Positions 61,406 through 64,000 of a stretch of 64,000 nucleotides of DNA are shown here, in pieces. The translations under genes and the position numbers were made by a program. The notes below the pieces were generated by a model that did not search any database, was not told the DNA's origin, and saw nothing but the letters and a program-made list of their open reading frames with translations. Location: positions 397,836-461,835 of the forward strand of contig NZ_CABVQK010000008.1 of assembly GCF_902499335.1 (NCBI RefSeq). The letters run 5' to 3'. The stretch comes from Burkholderia lata (GTDB taxonomy: Bacteria; Pseudomonadota; Gammaproteobacteria; Burkholderiales; Burkholderiaceae). The first letter of the stretch is position 1; each line of letters opens with the position of its first letter.

Positions 61406-63109
61406 TCAGCGGCCCGCCTGCTGCAACAGCTGGCGAAGGTTCTGGAAGCGCGGCAGGCCTGCGCCGAAACGGTTCGTGACGTCGTACTGCACGATCGGCG
61501 TGCAGATCATCCGGATCAGCTGAAACAACGCGGCGACGCGTTCCGGCCGGCGCGGCCCGAGATGGCCGGCGATCTGCGGATCGCTCACCAGCAGCGCCGC
61601 GAGCCCCGTGATGTGCGGCGCCGCCATCGACGTGCCGGATTCGGCATTGAACGCCGCGCCCGGTACCGTCGATACGACGCCCACCCCCGGCCCGCACACG
61701 CCGATCTGCGGACCGTGGCACGAGAACGTCGGCGAGAAGAGGCCGTCAGCCGTCGCAGCCTGCGCGACGATTTGCGTTTGCTCCCACGTGTTGACGGGCA
61801 ACTCCCGATGCAGCCCCAGCGCCGACACCGCGAGCACGTACGGCGACGACGCCGGGTACTGGACCGGGCCGCCCGAATTGCCGGCCGCGACGATGCATGC
61901 GACGCCGGATTGCACGGCCTCCATCAGCTTCTGCTCGACGGCGAGCGACGCCTGCGGCGCGCCGAGGCTCAGGTTCACGACGTCGATGTCGTGGTCGATG
62001 CAATAGTCGAGCGCCTGGATCAGCGTACTGAACTGGCCGCCGGGGAATATCTTCAGCACATGAATCTCCGCGTCGGGCGCGAAGCCGCGCATCGCCATCT
62101 GCGCGTCGGCAGCCTGCGGACTGATGCGCGCGGCGATCACGCCCGCGCAATGCGATCCGTGGCCGATCACGTCGTCCTTCCAGGTATCCGGATTCTGATC
62201 GTTGGTCAGATCGGCGCCGCGCACGATATGGTTCAGCAGCGGATGCGACGCGTCCGCCCCCGAATCCACGATCGCGACGCGGACGCCCCGCCCCGTCGTC
62301 GTGGCGGGAAGCTCATCGAGGCCCATCAGGCGCTGCCCCCACCCGAGCGGAGCACGCGGCGGAACGTTCGGGTTCGGCTGGGACAACGGCGTGAGCCGCA
62401 CCACGTTCGCCTGATCGCTCGACAGCAGCGGCGCCGACAGGTAGATATTCCAGTAGGTGTGGGACGGTCGCACCGCCAGCGACTGGAGCGGACCGGGCGC
62501 CATCTGCGCGACGGCCAGCGTCGTTTCGCCTCGCGCGTCGGTGGTGCCGCTCACCGGGAAGCCGTCGCCCGCGAGCGTCACCGGAACACCGGGCTGGGGT
62601 TGATCGTCCGCACCCAGCACGCGGATCGTCACCGGACGCAGGATCGTCGACGCGATTGCCGCCTGCGGACGAAGCTCGGCGCCGGAATCCAGTTCAGGCT
62701 TTTTCCCGTAGCCGAGCGGATGGTCCTCCTCGACGATCATTTCCGGCGGCGCCGTCGCCTGCAGCAGCTGCGCGTGCGCGGGATCCATCTTGACGATGTA
62801 CGTGTCGGTCGCTTCGTCCGGCCGCGCGGACATCATCTGCGCATTCTTGTGGCTGTTGATCACACGCACGACTTCGACGCCCGGCAGCCGGCCGACCGCA
62901 TTGTTGAGGTCATGTGCCGACATCGGCGTCACCGCGGCCTGGCGTGCGAGCGCGCCGCGCCGAGGCGCAATCAGATACTGGCGCTTGCCGCTCGTCACAT
63001 GAACCGCTTCGCCGGCCGAATCGGGCGGCATCACATCCGGTGCGGCGGCGACATCGTCCGCCGGCACGTCGGCCGCCTTCGCGGCGGTTGGCTTCTTGTC
63101 CTTGTCCAT
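61406..63109 (-). CDS. Subtilisin-like serine protease (S8) with accessory domain, no signal peptide
   Basis: A 567-residue S8 peptidase. The triad is Asp282 (VAIVDSGAD), His317 (GHGSHCAGV) and Ser494 (SGTSMAAPH), with the oxyanion Asn411 in AAGNSGG. In front lies an inhibitor-I9-like pro region (about 55-128) and a beta-sandwich domain (about 160-230: VLGADDQPQPGVPVTLAGDG, TDARGETTLAV), of the carboxypeptidase-regulatory type. There is no Sec or Tat leader; the first 40 residues are charged and Ala/Asp-rich. AAGGAG precedes ATG 63109 by seven bases. It is followed in the same direction by the RNase T2-like gene and preceded by the repeat protein. Confidence 0.88.
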   Translation of the reverse strand: MDKDKKPTAAKAADVPADDVAAAPDVMPPDSAGEAVHVTSGKRQYLIAPRRGALARQAAVTPMSAHDLNNAVGRLPGVEVVRVINSHKNAQMMSARPDEATDTYIVKMDPAHAQLLQATAPPEMIVEEDHPLGYGKKPELDSGAELRPQAAIASTILRPVTIRVLGADDQPQPGVPVTLAGDGFPVSGTTDARGETTLAVAQMAPGPLQSLAVRPSHTYWNIYLSAPLLSSDQANVVRLTPLSQPNPNVPPRAPLGWGQRLMGLDELPATTTGRGVRVAIVDSGADASHPLLNHIVRGADLTNDQNPDTWKDDVIGHGSHCAGVIAARISPQAADAQMAMRGFAPDAEIHVLKIFPGGQFSTLIQALDYCIDHDIDVVNLSLGAPQASLAVEQKLMEAVQSGVACIVAAGNSGGPVQYPASSPYVLAVSALGLHRELPVNTWEQTQIVAQAATADGLFSPTFSCHGPQIGVCGPGVGVVSTVPGAAFNAESGTSMAAPHITGLAALLVSDPQIAGHLGPRRPERVAALFQLIRMICTPIVQYDVTNRFGAGLPRFQNLRQLLQQAGR

Positions 63110-63271
63110 CGCAATCTCCTTCGCGGCGCGACACTCGAGGCACGCCATGGGTCAGTCGGTCGCAAGCGACGGACGCGCATCCCGAAGCGATCGGATCGTT
63201 GCGCGACGAGCGTCCGTCGAGTGCGCCCCCGCGGGGGCCGCAGGGTGGCGCAGGTCTATCGTTGCGACAGG

Positions 63272-64000
63272 TCAGTGGAATGCCGGCTGGGCGGGCATCA
63301 CGGAGAACGGCAGCAGCCCGCCCAGTTGGCCTGCGACGGTGCCGACGGTGGGCGCGACCGACTTCAGGATGTCGCCGAACACGCCTTGCGGGGCGAACGC
63401 CGCTTGCGGATGAGCCGCGAACGGCAGCAGCCCGCCCAGCTGCCCGGCGACGGTGCCGACGGTGGGCGCGACCGACTTCAGGATGTCGCCGAACACGCCT
63501 TGCGGGGCGAACGCCGCTTGCGGATGAGCCGCGAACGGCAGCAGCCCACCCAGTTGCCCGGCAACGGTGCCGACAGTGGGTGCGACCGACTTCAGGATGT
63601 CGCCGAACACGCCTTGCGGGGCAAACGCCGCTTGCGGTTGCGCGGCGAACGGCAGCAGCCCGCCGAGCCGGCCGAGCAATTCGCCAAGTACCGGCGCAGC
63701 GGTGCCGATGACCGCGCCGCCGATGCCTTGCGGCGCGAACGCCGCCTGCGGCTGAGCCGCGAACGGCAGCAGCCCGCCCAGTTGGCCGGCGACCGTGCCA
63801 ACCGTCGGTGCGACCGATTTCAGGATGTCGCCGAACACGCCTTGCGGCGCGAACGCCGCTTGCGGTTGCGCCGAGAACGGCAGCAGCCCACCCAGTTGCC
63901 CGGCAACGGTGCCGACAGTGGGCGCGACCGACTTCAGGATGTCGCCGAACACGCCTTGCGGGGCAAACGCCGCTTGCGGTTGCGCGGCGAACGGCAGCAG
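63272..64000 (-). CDS. Tandem-repeat protein of 38-residue units (partial, runs off the right edge)
   Basis: The frame is open to the right edge; 242 C-terminal residues are visible, and the start lies outside. The protein is almost wholly tandem copies of a 38-residue unit: AAQPQAAFAPQG, then VFGDILKSVAPTVGTVAGQL, then GGLLPF. Six copies plus the beginning of a seventh are seen, at DNA level a 114-bp repeat. One copy is divergent (IGGAVIGTAAPVLGELLGRL replaces the centre). The units are Gly/Ala-rich with an amphipathic stretch and could form stacked helices or a fibre. No family is recognised. The protease gene starts 162 bases downstream on the same strand, so the two may be expressed together. 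Confidence 0.75.
   Translation of the reverse strand: MLPFAAQPQAAFAPQGVFGDILKSVAPTVGTVAGQLGGLLPFSAQPQAAFAPQGVFGDILKSVAPTVGTVAGQLGGLLPFAAQPQAAFAPQGIGGAVIGTAAPVLGELLGRLGGLLPFAAQPQAAFAPQGVFGDILKSVAPTVGTVAGQLGGLLPFAAHPQAAFAPQGVFGDILKSVAPTVGTVAGQLGGLLPFAAHPQAAFAPQGVFGDILKSVAPTVGTVAGQLGGLLPFSVMPAQPAFH
63305..64000. repeat. 114-bp direct tandem repeats
   Basis: Copies begin about every 114 bases (near 63309, 63423, 63537, 63651, 63765, 63879 and 63993), giving six full units in the window. The third and fourth boundaries contain the divergent unit. Adjacent copies are nearly identical at DNA level (for example around 63340-63560), so they probably expand and contract by recombination. They are in frame and coding, not CRISPR repeats. 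Confidence 0.9.

Noticed and set aside
63305..64000. Regular repeats that could be taken for a CRISPR array
   Set aside because: The 114-bp period has no separate spacers, and every unit is in frame and codes for the same 38 residues, so this is a coding repeat.

Overview
The window is a 64-kb piece of a very GC-rich beta-proteobacterial replicon. The metabolic gene families, the many LysR regulators, the Tad pilus layout and the heavy use of GCG/CGC/GTC codons fit a Burkholderia (cepacia-complex-like) accessory chromosome. This assignment is an inference from the gene content; no rRNA, tRNA, replication or core housekeeping gene is present to confirm it.

Layout. (1) 1-6.9 kb: nicotinate catabolism. 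The 3' end of nicD, then nicX and nicF, a molybdopterin hydroxylase large subunit (NicB-like), a MarR regulator (nicR) and an MFS carrier (nicT). (2) 7.4-11 kb: an NCS1 purine/hydantoin-type permease, a hydantoin/Asp-Glu racemase homologue and a LysR gene. (3) 11-17 kb: two MFS exporters/importers on the minus strand, a divergent LysR gene, an orphan sulfonate-type binding protein with a twin-arginine leader, and a phage NinX-like (DUF2591) gene. (4) 17.3-19.7 kb: a GtrB-like bactoprenol glycosyltransferase and a GT87-like membrane protein, converging on (5) 19.6-30.2 kb: a complete 12-gene Tad/Flp pilus operon on the minus strand, with almost every junction a 4-base start/stop overlap. (6) 31-37 kb: an ABC importer for organosulfur compounds (binding protein, two permeases, ATPase) and two TauD-family dioxygenases, then a dipeptide-type binding protein. 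(7) 39-42.4 kb: DUF427, an SsuA-like binding protein, a glycolipid-binding-like protein and a LysR gene. (8) 42.4-48.9 kb: polyamine/acid-resistance block, with adiA-potE divergent from an ornithine decarboxylase gene across a 0.5-kb regulatory region holding a perfect 16-bp palindrome. (9) 48.9-56.5 kb: iron alcohol dehydrogenase with an ABM-domain partner, two SDR/LysR divergent pairs, an NCS2 xanthine-type permease and a Nudix hydrolase. (10) 56.5-64 kb: an all-minus-strand, partly lower-GC cassette of poorly known genes: a small membrane protein, an exported GNAT-like protein, a GH19 endolysin-like hydrolase, two translationally coupled membrane proteins, a ribonuclease-T2-fold protein that has lost its catalytic histidines, a leaderless subtilisin with an accessory domain, and a protein made of 38-residue repeats that runs off the right edge.

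How they work together. Blocks 1, 2, 6, 8 and 9 are uptake-plus-catabolism units, each with a local regulator. Block 5 builds a surface pilus. Block 10 is the part least explained by known systems: its order, overlaps, mixed export signals and repeat protein suggest a dedicated secretion, release or defence module, and it is the best candidate for something undescribed.
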